This document shows, piece by piece, positions 37,601-49,199 of a DNA stretch of 64,000 nucleotides (position 1 is its first letter; the number at the start of each line of letters is the position of its first letter). This stretch comes from Baylisascaris procyonis (lineage: Eukaryota > Nematoda > Chromadorea > Rhabditida > Ascarididae): the NCBI GenBank assembly GCA_037389465.1, contig JAZARR010000031.1:107001-171000 (forward strand), in the 5' to 3' direction. The notes under the pieces were generated by a model, which made no database searches, was not told where the DNA came from, and saw only the letters and a program-made list of their open reading frames with translations. Both the position numbers and the translations under genes were made by a program.

Positions 37601-40600
37601 CCAGGCCCCTGGACAGTCCTTCACCATCGCTCCAACCAGAAATCAATGCCGTCAGCACCAAGAAGAAGCGCACACAGAACCCGCCTTCACCATGTTTCCG
37701 TTGTGGCAGTCTACACTGGGCCAAAGACTGCAACTTCCTCAACAAAGCGTGCCATGATTGCAAACTCATCAGTCATAAGAAAGGCTTCTGCAAGAACTTC
37801 ACCAAGAAGAAGAGGCAGAATTCGAAGAAGAAGCGAAGAAAGGCGAACAACGTCGCAGTTATTGCCTCCACTATGGCAGACACCGCGCCAATCAACCGCA
37901 TTTACCGGCAAGTCCAGATCAACGGCGTTACAGTTAAAATGCGCCTCGACACTGGAGCCGACGTCACTTTACTCAGCGTCAAGGATTGGATCGCGCTCAA
38001 TCGTCCGAAATTGCGTCCACCATTTTTCAAACTGAAGTCCGCCAACAACAAAAATATCAAGGTTCGAGGATATTTTGAGTGCGATTTCGAAATCGATGGA
38101 TACAAGGGAAGAGGAAACGGCCACGTCGTGGATATCCAGTCACTTCTTGGCGTCGACTGGATAGCCCAAAATGAATCCCTCTTCCGAAGCCTCAAAGAAG
38201 GTGTCATCTGCGATGTGTCGGCCACGACACTAAACCATCTCCGCTCTACGCTCATTGCAAGTCCACAGAAGCAGTTCTCTACAGTATTCAAGCCAGGACT
38301 GGGACGCTGCACCAAGTCTAAGGCGCACCTTACATTGAAGCCGGACGCAAAGTCTATTTTCCGAAAAAGCCGCCCTGTTCCGTATGCTGCTCAATCTCGC
38401 ATCTCACAGGAGATCGACCATCTGCTGGCTGCAGATGTGCTGTCCCCCACCAATCACGGAATTACGCATCTACGCTCCCCTCCGTTCCACCCGCAAAGCA
38501 ATGGTCAGGCAGGACGCTTTGTGGATACGTTCAAGCGTGCACTCCTCAACTTGAAGGGGGAGGAACCGACGGTCGATGCACTACAGACCTCTCTGATGGC
38601 ATACCGGTCGACGCCTTGTCCGTCTGGACCGGATCACTTATCGCCCGCAGAAAACTTCTTGGGACGCCAAACGCGTACCATTCTCGATCTGATGATGCCG
38701 CAGACCGATATTGTCAAATGACCACGCGATATTAAAATGGAAGAGCAGTTCAATCGTCACCACGGTGCTCGTCGCCGCCACTTCAAGGTCGGGATGCCGT
38801 TTACGCCAAAGATTATCGAGGACCGAAAAGTACCTGGATACCTGGCACCGTCGCACGCAACTTTGGCAACGCGACCTATTCTGTGCGTTGCGGAAACTTT
38901 CTTTGGACACATCACATCAACCAGCTACGACCGCGCACAAAGACGCCGACTCTCGGTCAATTACTGGACGTATTCGACCTGCCGCTGTTCAACTCTGACA
39001 CCAGCGTCGCAAATCCAGTACCAGGGTCTCCTACGCCGTTGGTATGCCTCCGTCGCTCAACGCGTGTTCGCCGCGCTCCCACTCGTCTTCATATGGATCC
39101 CACAAAGACGACGTACCGTTCGTAACTCGAAAGAGGAGGTGTTGTGGTGAACAACCGCGCTACGACTTAATTTGCATAAATCACCCTCAGTGATATCTGT
39201 TCTTCTCTGTTCTATTATATTGTGCCTTTTCTCTGGTTGTCTGCGTGTTCCAACCCGTTCGCTGTTATATGCGTTGACTCTGATATATTGGTGGTTTTTC
39301 GTATTCCTCGGTTCAGTCAACTGGTTCAGTTACCCGGTACGGTTTGTGTTAACGAGCGATCTGGTAACGAGTGATACTGTGATCTGCATTTGTGTAATGC
39401 GCCGTGTGCTCACGCTTGTTTGATCTTAACGTAATATCTCCCCATGTGTGTTGCGATTTCGCCATACGTTCAGGGCCGCAGCCGATGCTATAAATAGGCT
39501 GTGGTCTTGCTCACGGCAGTTGTTGTGTTGCGCTACTCGAGTTGTGTTGACGTCATAAAGGCGTTGTGTTGAACTCCCCTGGTGCCACGTTCTGAATGCC
39601 CCAACACGGTCGCAGTTTGGTGCACCGTTTCAGTCATTCGACAATAAATCTTCAACTGCTCGCCTCGTCCGCACGGCAGCAACACAACACCTTTTGTTAG
39701 ATAAACTTTAAAAGGTTCGGTGAAAATTAAAATTAAATCGACACTTATTTACGAAGGGGCTCGATGATATTAAAGAGGAAGAGGCATTTTACTAACACGA
39801 TCATTCAACTTATACAAAATCTAGTAAAAAAGAAACATCATTGCTCAAGCATCGATTCTATTTCAAATAGCAATAAAAGATTTTAGTGACGAAGATGAAG
39901 AGTCAAAAAGGAGACCAATCAGGAGGGAAACACATCCAAACAAGAACCTATAATAACTATGGGACTATTCATATCAATTCTAAAAATATGATAATTTTGC
40001 TGACTGGATAAACTCAAAGAATTTTTATTTTTTTTTATTATATTCCTCAACATCGCCTATTATGCATCAAAAATAAGTAAATAGGTTAAACTGATTTTTT
40101 TTCTTTCGTAGTGGATGACCTGTATTATTATTGCCATAAAAGTATGACAAAATGCCATCTAAAGATCGAAAGCAAAAATTCTACGAGAAATAATATTTAC
40201 AATGCAATGCTTGTTCTATGGAAAAAAATTGAAAAGATATGCATGAGTGAAGGAATGTTGTTACAACGAAGTCGTAATAATTTACTCCTAAATACCCTCA
40301 TTGTGTCTACGCTATTCAATCCAATCAATCATCATATAAAAACAGCCGGCTGGCAGCATTCTATCAGAAGTGGCAAAAAATAATAATAGCACAGGGTACG
40401 GAAGAATTGTGAGCCCATTAACATAGACCTGTCCATCACATATGTATCACCGACGAATTTTTAAAGATAAAGGCCATCACACAACTTCTCACGTTCGGGA
40501 AATTTTAAGCTATAGTGGCGTTCATATTCTAAAGCATCGTGTTATTACCGACAACAAATAATTGAATAATGATGCAAGTAAAGACAATAAGGATGTAAGG

Positions 40601-43600
40601 AAAGAAGAACCTCCTGCAAAGTACACTCAACAAAGTACATTCAAAGCTCTAACGCATTTCTTCTATGGGAAAGAAGCAGGCAGTTGGAGAGGATGAGAAT
40701 TATTTCCAATTGTTTAAGACGTGACTTCATAATGGACAATCTCTTTCTACCTAATCAAGCCCTTCGACAGATTTTTTAAAACAATGAAGCGGAAACAGTT
40801 AAATGCGAGCTGATTATTAGAGCATTTAGAAAAGTTTAAAACAAAATGGCGGGTCCGAATTCCCACCTTTGTCTGGTCGGTTGGCCCTCATAGCGCAAAT
40901 CGGAAGAAGTACTTGGCTGAGAGGAAGCTAAACTCGCGCCCAAACTTCGTAGTTTTTCACCCATACTTTTTATCTCAGCTTCATGAGATCGTTGTACTGC
41001 ATCCAGCGCCAACCTGAATTTTACATAGTGTGAGAAATTATAGGACAGTACCCTGAAAAGCGCTAAAACATTCACATTTATTTCATTATGTATACGTGTA
41101 TTCAAACAAACGATACCTTCAGGGTAACAAAAAAGAAGACAACGATAATGTTGCGTCGACATCACTTTCTCGAATTTCATAATGGACCAGAGAAAGGAGG
41201 GCGGGGGGAGGGGGAGGGAGTGAATTTACTGGTACTGGAGTTACTTCGTCCTTTTTTTGAGTTTAGAAGAGAGAATTTATAGAAGACTACTTTCGGGTTT
41301 TGAGGTATATTTGGCTGCGACAGTTTATCAATGACATCTTCCATCATATTTACTGGAAAATAAGACGATAATCACATTTTAATTCTTTTACACTCGAACA
41401 AAACGAAGAACGTCAATTTATGATCACTGAGATTTGCAGATGTAGAAGACAATTATACGCGTAAAAGCATAATTACTGAAGTAACGTACTTCTATTTGAA
41501 CAATGTTTTCAAAGAAGAAAACCACATGCAATGCAAGATAAGAAAAAATCATAGCAACATTGAGGATAATGAACAAAAAATAAAATATTCGAAAAAAGAA
41601 CAATGGACAGTTATTTAATTACCAAAAAATTTTTCCTACTAAAATCAATTTAGCTCAAAGAAGTTTTGAACTATTCAGAAAAACAAAGAATTTTGACTTT
41701 TGATGCTTTCTTAAAAATGAGGAAAATATGAATATAAAAGGAAGAGTACCTAGTCGCCTCCTTCTCCTCATGCAATTCGGCGTCATGCTCCTCCTTCAGC
41801 AAATGAATTTCCTCCTCGAAATGTCTTTTCTGTTCTTCCATTAATTCCTCGTGTGTTTCCTTCATTGCGGCAATCGAATGATCATTCATCGTCTAAATTA
41901 ATTTCTTTGATGTCATTTCAAATTTGATTCAAATTTCCTCTGCCATAAACTATCCTGCTGTTAGGCATAGAAATATGCTCAATACAGAAATAAGAACAAA
42001 CAAACCCACAGCGAAGAAAATATAATAAGAAATTACAAAAAATTTTCTCGCAAATTGACCCCACTAAAGTTGAAGAGAGTTATAAGAAATTGACGAGTTC
42101 AGTGCTTTCGTGCTTTTATCTATTCCTCCTAAAACCTTACAGTTCATTTCATTCTCATGCATAAGATCAAATTGGTACATTTTGACGAGTTTATTTTCTT
42201 TTCTCCTTCTACTTGTTCATTTCCCTAATCCACCAAAAAGAAGTCAACAAAAATTATGCTAACAAATGATCAGGGTGACGACAGGATCTCATAGGGTAAG
42301 AACTCGCGACAATTTATTTACATTATATTTTATGGTGATAAAGTGCACTAGAGTCCGAGACTATTGAAAGGACAATTTAAAGTATACTATAGTCATTAGA
42401 ATTCAAGGGTAACTTTCAATATTTAGTCTGTGGACTCAAATACATGACCATATGGCATCACTACAAATTGTACTTACACTCTATCAAACTTTCCGACCTC
42501 GTTCCCCTTTTTATTCTCGAGAAACTCGTTCGACTTTCGGTAAAAATGTCCATTGAAATCGGTTTCCTCTATTTCTAATTCATCTATGCAATCAAGAAAG
42601 TATAACTTGTGAAAGAAATAGGATCTATATTATATGTGGACATAACCTCTGAAAGTTCTCTTCAATAAGCATGAACGGTAGGAACAATTTTGGTAGAGAT
42701 CCTACAGACGGAAGGTGAAAAAAAGAGGAATTAAGAAGGGTCAACGAATATTTTGTGCTGGATGAATGCAACAAAAATGCAACCAGCGAAATTCAAACAG
42801 CATACGTTTAAAGTATTTAACTCTTCTTGAGCTTTTTTCCTTCGTTGTTCTTCGAATTCCACTCGTTCACGCAATGATTTTAGCTGATGGTCGTATTGCA
42901 ACCTCAACGATTCCAATTCATCCGCATGTTCTGCCTGTAGATCGATAACATTTTATCATTTGCTTTATCATAGAGGACAATGAAAAAAGCACGTCGATTG
43001 CAGCATGAAACATGCCAGCTAAGCGTGATCCAACACCAAGCATTAGGTTAGAAAAAACATCAATCCAGCCTCTTTGGCTTATAATATTTCATCTTATCAC
43101 AAACAATGAATAAGCCGGAAAGAAAAAAACTGCTGAATATGTACAAGAAAAGGCATGCGAGAAGTATCCCCTAAGAAAGCGAATAAAATTCGACGGCGAG
43201 AGACTGAACTTAAAGAAAAGTAGCTTCAAAAAGAGGACTGTGTGTGAGAAATGAATTCCGATGGGAAGGAAAGGAGAGGGAAGAGAGAGCTGTATTAAAG
43301 GATAAAAGAGCTAGACTTCAAATCTAAGACATTTCGATACTTGCCTCAATTCTCCGAAAAATTTGTGGACACAATATAAAAGAAATCTCCCTTTATAAAA
43401 AACCGCCGTAATTTTGAAGTTTCTTAGGATTTATTAATTAATAAAATCGAGTCAAACTGAGAAAACGAATAGAGAAGTGAATAAAAATTAATTAAATAAA
43501 CTAAAGAATATTTTTAGTTATGCATAAATAAATAAAGGAGGAAACAAATGAATAGTTCACCTGTAACTCTTCGAGTTCATTCTCCAAATCCTGTACTTCA

Positions 43601-46600
43601 TTGTTTAAATTTTGAGTCCATGGTTGATATTCTTCCTCCTAAAACAACTGTTAAGTCATTATTCAGTTACACATATAAATAATGAAGATTTATCAAAGAC
43701 GATGGGTCTGATACAGGCTGGCGCTGAATGTTTCAGAAGCGTTTTTAACCTTCAATATTAAATAACTGGAAAAGTATAATGGGTGGAGAAAAGAAAAAAT
43801 TCCACCAAGGCGCACAATTGAATTAGTAAAAAAGCTTTTGCTTTCAATGAAATTTCAGTTGGCGTAGCAATGAAGTGAATGATTGGATCTGCTGATTGCT
43901 AATTCAGCAGACAAGTAATCAGCCAACAGACACAGACAAGCAAATCTATCGACGTAATTTGTCGTACAGAGATGTTATTTATAAAAGAGAAGAAAAAACT
44001 TAAGATTCAAACTTAACAAAGCTATGGCATGAACTCGAAAAATTCTATAGTCCTAAAGCATTTCCGTCAAAATATACGGTGACAGGTACACGTTGCACGA
44101 GGGTCATCGAAGAAGGAGACCACGCTGTGAAGACAGAAGTTTTCATTTTTCACTTAGGAGAACTGCCAACTGAAAATGCAACTTTCCTCTCCTTCCATTT
44201 TATTGTTCATTTTGAAGCCGGGAAAAAGCATTGAGGGTGAATTTTATCGGCGATCATGGCACCATTATGACAATATGCGATTATTTCGGGGCTGGAAATA
44301 TATAAGCAATTATATCTTTGCATCTACATCACATTGTTAGATGTGCTCAAACAATTCGAAGCTATGTGTGTTTTGAAATGCAGACGAAAAAATGGGCATC
44401 ACATCTAGATGGGAACGTGCTAAGGCTGTGAAATATTTCAAAGCCCCCTCTGCATCTATATCGCTAAGGAACCACACAGAATTTCACACTACAATCAACT
44501 GAGATTATGGGCTACTCATTCAAGTGCCCTCAGAAAGAAATAGTTGCGACAACGCAGACGGTCTGCGCAACAGGAAGGACAAAATTCGGCTCCAAAATAA
44601 AACGGTGATTAATGTCGAGAGAAGACACCTTTTCATCTAGCAAGTAGCGTCGTCGCAGTCTGTGTTCACAAAATTTCCAATTTTACTAGTTAACAAAACA
44701 AACCATTGAAAACAAAACCAAATGAAAAAAAAACGTTCAGTGAGTTCGGTTACATGTTGAGAACAAATTAGCATGCGAATTTAAAAAAAAAAAAAAACGA
44801 AACAACAACAACAATACGAATCATGCGATTATAAAGTGCAGGTATACATTAGTAGTGTACCGAAGCAAGCGCTGTCTTTTGGTCTACCTACTCCATTCAA
44901 CGATTCATATCGGCACCCTCCTCAACCAACCTAGATTAAGTATGATATACAAGGAAGATGAGAGGATATTCATTACAAAATGGGAACAGCACATTTCGAC
45001 TTTTTCCATCTGGCTCGTAAATAACCTATAGTGCAAATCACACATCCTTCCACTTTTCCGTCCCCTTCAAAGATCGGATGGAAATTTCAGTCCAAGATGG
45101 TAAGTGCATATTCTTGGCCCCATATGGTTCATAAATTAAGCTGCATTGGCGATCAAACGCTCCCTGACCCAACGGCCGAGAGGCAAGAAGGAAAGTGAAG
45201 TGGATAACGCTCACTGCATAGCGATGGGTACATATTCCGATTTTAGATTCAAATAGTTCTCAACAATGCAACAACTGTGACTCCGCTCCCCAATCAGCGG
45301 CAATTATTACCACCTCCCGCCGCCCCATTTCGCTTCCCTTTCAATCCTCGAGGGGTTTCGGCTACCGTCTAGGAACCTCACCTGAGAAGAAAATAAAAAG
45401 CCAAAGCGCTCTTATTTGCTGTGCTGGCCCAGTAAGCGAAGTCACTGTAGCCCGATCGAACAAACAATTAGAAGAAAGAAAGAAAAGACACATCATTCAA
45501 TATAAATTTAACGACCCACCTAAAGGCATGCAAAATGCGCAATGACAAAATGTTCGGTCTGCAGTTGGGAACTTTATTCTACGGTTGGAGAAATGTGCTA
45601 GACTGGCTTCAAAAGAGGCCCCAGCGTTTCTTTCTTCCACGCTTCTATATGTGAAAAGTGGCAAGGGTGACACTGTCAGATTATTTTCTGACATCTTATG
45701 ACATTTGAGACGATAAAAGAGACCCCTATCACATATGGGCAAAATTTTGGTATTTTTAAAAGGGCATTCGAGTAAGCCCTTAGCCATAAGCTCTTTCAAG
45801 AGAACGCTTGAATCAAACTCAAAAAAAGGTGATTCAGTTTAAGAGATGCTAATATTTTTGTGACTTCCCAACAGAAATTCCTATTCAGAGAGGGTTTCAA
45901 TTCAAGAGTAAAAATTAAAGTCAATAAATATCGCCGTTCGCCTATAGATTGAAGTTTCAAAGAATTCCACTGCAATATTAAAAAAATAAAAGAGCGATTC
46001 CCTTCTTAATGCTTTAAGTACTGATTAATGGCTCAAAAAACGAAAAGAAAACGAATAGAATGCCTTTAAAAGATAACAGTTGCAGATATATGACGAACCT
46101 CATTTTCCCACTCAACTGATGCATAGTGTTTGGCTGCTGAGTAGAAATCTGCCATTTTACGTATCGCTAACACTCTTGCGGCACACGTTTCCGGTAGTAA
46201 AATACTTGTAATATCCAAACATTGATCTTGTTCCGCTACTGCTACCAGTTTCAGATGCCGAAATCTTTCAATAACCAATTTTTGTATTGCTATTACAACA
46301 GCAATTAACATCTGAGCAGTTAATGAATGTCGGTTCCATTTGCGTTCATCGTGGAGCATTTCACTCTTCATGTATTCCATCTCACGTTCTATATATTTTA
46401 GAAGTTCATTCATTAGTTCTCCGTGTTCCGTTGCTGTTTTGCGCAACGTCTGCCAAGTGTCGGAAAACCGCAACGCAGCAGCTTCCGGTTGGAGCATATT
46501 TTTACGACAACGTGTAAATTCATCACGTTTTTGGAGAAGAACAATGGAAAGGTGGCGTAGCTTACCGATGAGTGCACTTCTGAATTTGCTTAACATAAAT

Positions 46601-49199
46601 CGTTGACCTTTATCGTCTAATTTTGTGGCAGCTTCTTTCTGATGCAGTTTCATATCGAACAAGTGAGCACCTTCGAAGTGCCATCTCAGGTAGCTCATTC
46701 TGAGTGCATTTTAACATATCATCTACATAACTAAGGTTAAGCTCTAAGGCTTCTGAATCGACATCTGAAACTCTGGTTGCAAGTTCAAGCTCTTCGTGTG
46801 CATCTTCCTTGAGTGCATCTAAGAAATTCAACCTTAAACAACGAAGAAACATCGATACTTTGTTGTTGTTGAGGAATGTGTGAAAATGACGTGCTATTAA
46901 ACGTTGTAACGACTCCAAACATCGCAATTCATGGGAATCGATCGAAAAACGAAGATGTGATAAACCTCGTAGACGACTCGAAAAACTATTCGCTAATTCC
47001 TGACGTAATACAAATTCACTACAAATAAAATCGCACAGTGAATCAAGAAGGAGTCCAACACTTTCGTCCTGTTCGATGGCATTTTCAAATGGATGGAGAT
47101 CAGCTGCCTTCGATGACGACTCATCGAGATCGGCGACCGTCCGAATAAGAGCGTCGGTGGTTTGTCTAAGCTGACCGAATCCAGCCACATTTGCCGTTGA
47201 ACGAACGAATTTAGAGAGCGCACCTACTTGTACCTTCAGCAGTGAGATCAGTTGATCTACGATCACCGGCGAACTGAAAGAATATTCACGTGATAAACAA
47301 ACCTCTTAAGCGCATTTGGTCAATTAATCTTTTAGCATTATGAGTTAGATGGGAAAGAGAGGTGAGGGTATGAATACTTCCATTATAAGATATGGACTGA
47401 TTGCATCGATACGACACCTTAGCACGTTAAAACGTTCAAAAATATTCATACGGTCAGCAATGCAATGTACGGCTGTAAAGTTACTGGGGGTGGATATCTT
47501 CTTTGATAAAATTTCAAAAAGAGTTCCAATCTTCCCGGACTTCTTGTGCAATACACAACTATTACCGAGAAACATGCCACTTTTCTTTTTTACACAGAAT
47601 TCATCTCTTTTAACTCATCTTACAATTCGACTAAAGACTGCAACAAAAAGAGAATATTTTTGCTAGTTCGAATTATAAAGGAAGTTCACTTTTAGACATT
47701 TTAGAAATTATTTATTCGCGAAAAAAAGTATTACAGTTTAAAGAATTTCATTAGTAGAATTTAAGCTCAATAAATAGGTCCAAATATATGTAATATGTAA
47801 TATATCAATAAATTTCTAATCTAAACAACATTTTCAAACTAACATATATATTAATGCTTCCCCGCAAAAACATCCATAAGGAGAATTTCTAAATTTTTTC
47901 AATACTCCACAGTTGACTTAATTTTGAAAATCTTTGCAAATTCTTTATGAACAGTTTCTTTTCACTAATGCAATTCCTCTCCCCCTTCTGGTGAACAATT
48001 GAAAGCAACAGGAAATGTTCAGCAGTGGATTATACGACTAAAGTAAGGTGCTATTGAAAATAAAGTGAAAGAAAAATAAAGAGATAAACTTGTTAAAAAG
48101 TTTAAGATCAGAAGTGAAGTTACAGCGATACTGTCGGCTAAGTATAAAGCATTTGAAGCGAATAAATGAGCATCGTGGAAAAATTCTCGCTTCGCCATAT
48201 TTTTTTGTAAAAATTCTCTAATCAAAAATATTTAAAGTTACCACTGAGTGATATTTTCGATTTCGGAAGTTGGCGTAATCAACTGCTTCCTTAAGGTCTC
48301 CATCTCTTGTTGTTTCTTGATCACATCTTGCTCGGCCGCTGTTAAACTCTTACGAAGTTGACTTAAACCTCGTGCCTTAAATATATGTTGAAGATTATGC
48401 GCATACTTTCAGAAAAATGACAGTCGATTTTTATAAAATATTAGCATAAAGCGCAAATGTTTTTTATATAAAACATTTTAAAAAACATTAAACATTTTTA
48501 TAAACATAAACATCGAAACATTAATCGCTGACAAAAAACAAAGGATTTCAAATCAAGTGATTATTGTAAGAGAAATTGAACCTTCCTAACGAAACCGATG
48601 CGGCGACGCTCTATCAGCTAAGCTATGAAAAAATTCCGAAAACCAACTGATGGTATACTGGAAAATAGAATATGAAACAAACAGACAAAAAAAGAGAATA
48701 AACAGACAGAAAAAGAGAACATCATGCAACACCTATGACCACCTCCATCACCATAACTAGCATGATGCAAAGGACCAAACTATAATGAAAATGGTTCTGA
48801 ATATTTGTTTCAACTCGGCAAACTGCCAAATACCAGAACTGTAAGTGGGATTCGATGGAAAAAATTGATAAAAATTTTTTCATCACCAACCTCAAGGTAT
48901 ACGATATGAATCATTACGTTGCCTTCATTAATTTGCAAAATAAACTTGTAGGGTTAATCTAACAACCCATTAAAGCATAGCAAAATCCCATAATATATTG
49001 AGGTGAATGCACATATTTAGAGAAGAGATAAGAGCGAAAGTGGGTGGAGGAACGAGGAAGGAGCAAGAGGAGGAATGGAGGAGGAGGAACGAAAACTTAC
49101 GTCACTGCTCATGAATAAATAGCGTAGGCGTTCATTTTCGGTGCGTGTTTCACCCAACCTGCACGTCGTATCGTGTAATCGCTCACGAAGCGATTGAAC
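28633..49199 (-). CDS. Coiled-coil protein resembling MPRIP/Outspread C-terminal half; 5' end not seen (13 exons)
   Basis: Exons, 5' to 3' on the minus strand: 49199-49101, 48375-48242, 47273-46727, 46638-46099, 43638-43561, 42934-42806, 41892-41750, 41013-40867, 36082-35948, 35309-35170, 33721-33700, 29768-29530, 28781-28633. All junctions keep phase and give 833 codons to the stop. Residues about 1-80 are coiled coil. About 80-440 is a non-repetitive, helix-rich block encoded by two large exons. Residues 440-700 are long coiled coil, and the tail is polar. HEEKEATRLALDAV and ALYSAKCLENSQL match the conserved C-terminal coiled-coil region of myosin phosphatase Rho-interacting protein / Outspread / TRIOBP, actin-linked scaffold proteins. 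That match is from memory and moderate. PH domains typical of that family are not visible in the window, so the N-terminus lies upstream or is missing. The stop is TGA followed by TAA TAA, with AATAAA overlapping it. A retrotransposon sits in the intron between 40867 and 36082. Confidence 0.75.
36468..36744 (+). repeat. 5' LTR, 277 bp, internally deleted
   Basis: It matches the 3' LTR at both ends with very few differences (for example GTGACATC against GTGATATC) but lacks 273 bp from the middle. The break falls in a short shared GTTTG sequence, consistent with a microhomology deletion. The lost block contains the TATA-like sequence of the 3' LTR. AATAAA (in GACAATAAATC) is retained. Confidence 0.95.
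36746..36757 (+). promoter_or_regulatory. Probable tRNA primer binding site
   Basis: One base after the 5' LTR, the sequence TGGCGATCAGGA begins with TGG, complementary to the CCA end of a tRNA. The position and TGGCGA start fit a gypsy-type primer binding site; the tRNA species cannot be named with certainty. Confidence 0.65.
36760..36849 (+). repeat. CAG-rich leader repeats before the gag start
   Basis: About six imperfect 15-16 bp units of the type GATTCGAGCAGCAAG fill the space between the primer binding site and the gag ATG at 36850. They could be a short satellite in the untranslated leader; a packaging role is possible but not shown. Confidence 0.7.
36850..38721 (+). CDS. Gag-protease with in-frame fusion of RT start to integrase end (623 codons)
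   Basis: One ORF from an ATG at 36850 to TGA at 38719-38721. Residues 1-255 are capsid-like gag (FDLWFNRYEDVI, EDTVKTLKELFG). Residues 282-294 (CFRCGSLHWAKDC) and 301-314 (CHDCKLISHKKGFC) are zinc knuckles, the first one residue shorter between Cys and His than the usual CX2CX4HX4C. The aspartic protease motif RLDTGADVTLLS has Asp367. The start of reverse transcriptase (FRKSRPVPYAAQSR, about 498-533) runs at residues 533-537 straight into integrase (THLRSPPFHPQSNGQ). RT catalytic motifs, RNase H and the first two integrase acidic residues are gone. The frame stayed open across the deletion. Gly555 stands where the third catalytic Glu of integrase is expected. Gag and protease could still be functional. 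Confidence 0.9.
   Translation: MNRDQRSSATIDSEALRAILDAQEERQQRTLAAILELADRQQQALLERVEWMLTAIGPTAPPASTAEFVTNSLSTRLPEFAYDPDNGGTFDLWFNRYEDVISKDGAALDDAARARLIVSKLDASTYARFTNHILPGRASEVSFEDTVKTLKELFGHNTSVFSGRYIYLRTPRNGEFLNDYTGIVNRRHEMAEFNAITPEQMKCLVWICGLHTPGDADIRARALRKMEDNPQATLKELTTEIQQFLSIRQDARPLDSPSPSLQPEINAVSTKKKRTQNPPSPCFRCGSLHWAKDCNFLNKACHDCKLISHKKGFCKNFTKKKRQNSKKKRRKANNVAVIASTMADTAPINRIYRQVQINGVTVKMRLDTGADVTLLSVKDWIALNRPKLRPPFFKLKSANNKNIKVRGYFECDFEIDGYKGRGNGHVVDIQSLLGVDWIAQNESLFRSLKEGVICDVSATTLNHLRSTLIASPQKQFSTVFKPGLGRCTKSKAHLTLKPDAKSIFRKSRPVPYAAQSRISQEIDHLLAADVLSPTNHGITHLRSPPFHPQSNGQAGRFVDTFKRALLNLKGEEPTVDALQTSLMAYRSTPCPSGPDHLSPAENFLGRQTRTILDLMMPQTDIVK
38722..39126 (+). pseudogene. Integrase C-terminal tail remnant (stop plus frameshift)
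   Basis: After the TGA at 38719, the same frame continues with MEEQFNRHHGARRRHFKVG, typical of the gypsy integrase tail. The next part, VYAKDYRG through ARNFGNATYSVRCG to HHINQLRPRTK and a basic C-terminus, is in another frame. So there is one in-frame stop and one frameshift near 38795. The remnant ends just before the polypurine tract. Confidence 0.85.
39129..39139 (+). promoter_or_regulatory. Polypurine tract
   Basis: GAAAGAGGAGG lies immediately before the 3' LTR, the expected primer site for plus-strand DNA synthesis. Confidence 0.85.
39140..39689 (+). repeat. 3' LTR, 550 bp, full length
   Basis: The longer of the two LTRs. It carries a TATA-like TATAAATA at 39489-39496 and AATAAA close to its 3' end, which would serve as promoter and polyadenylation signal. 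It starts directly after the polypurine tract and ends at the CCTTT target duplication. A promoter here would read out into the host intron, antisense to the coiled-coil gene. Confidence 0.95.
48564..48633 (-). ncRNA. tRNA-like relic with A and B boxes
   Basis: On the minus strand TAGCTTAGCTGATAGAGCG (48625-48607) matches a tRNA D-arm / pol III A box, and GGTTCAATT (48582-48574) a T-arm B box, at tRNA-like spacing. Acceptor and anticodon stems do not pair well, so this is a decayed tRNA or the head of a tRNA-derived SINE, not a working tRNA. It lies in an intron of the coiled-coil gene, on the same strand. Confidence 0.4.

Larger units (their letters stand above)
36463..39694 (+). mobile_element. 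Ty3/gypsy LTR retrotransposon, internally deleted, with 5-bp target duplication
   Basis: LTRs at 36468-36744 and 39140-39689 both begin TGTTGTGG and end CACAACA. The flanking bases are CCTTT on both sides (36463-36467 and 39690-39694), a perfect 5-bp target duplication. Between the LTRs are a primer binding site, a gag-protease ORF that runs by deletion into the integrase end, an integrase tail remnant and a polypurine tract. The integrase tail and the gag with zinc knuckles place it in Ty3/gypsy, of the type common in worms. It lies in an intron of the coiled-coil gene, antisense to that gene. RT, RNase H and most of integrase are missing, so it could move only with help from a full-length relative. 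Confidence 0.95.
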
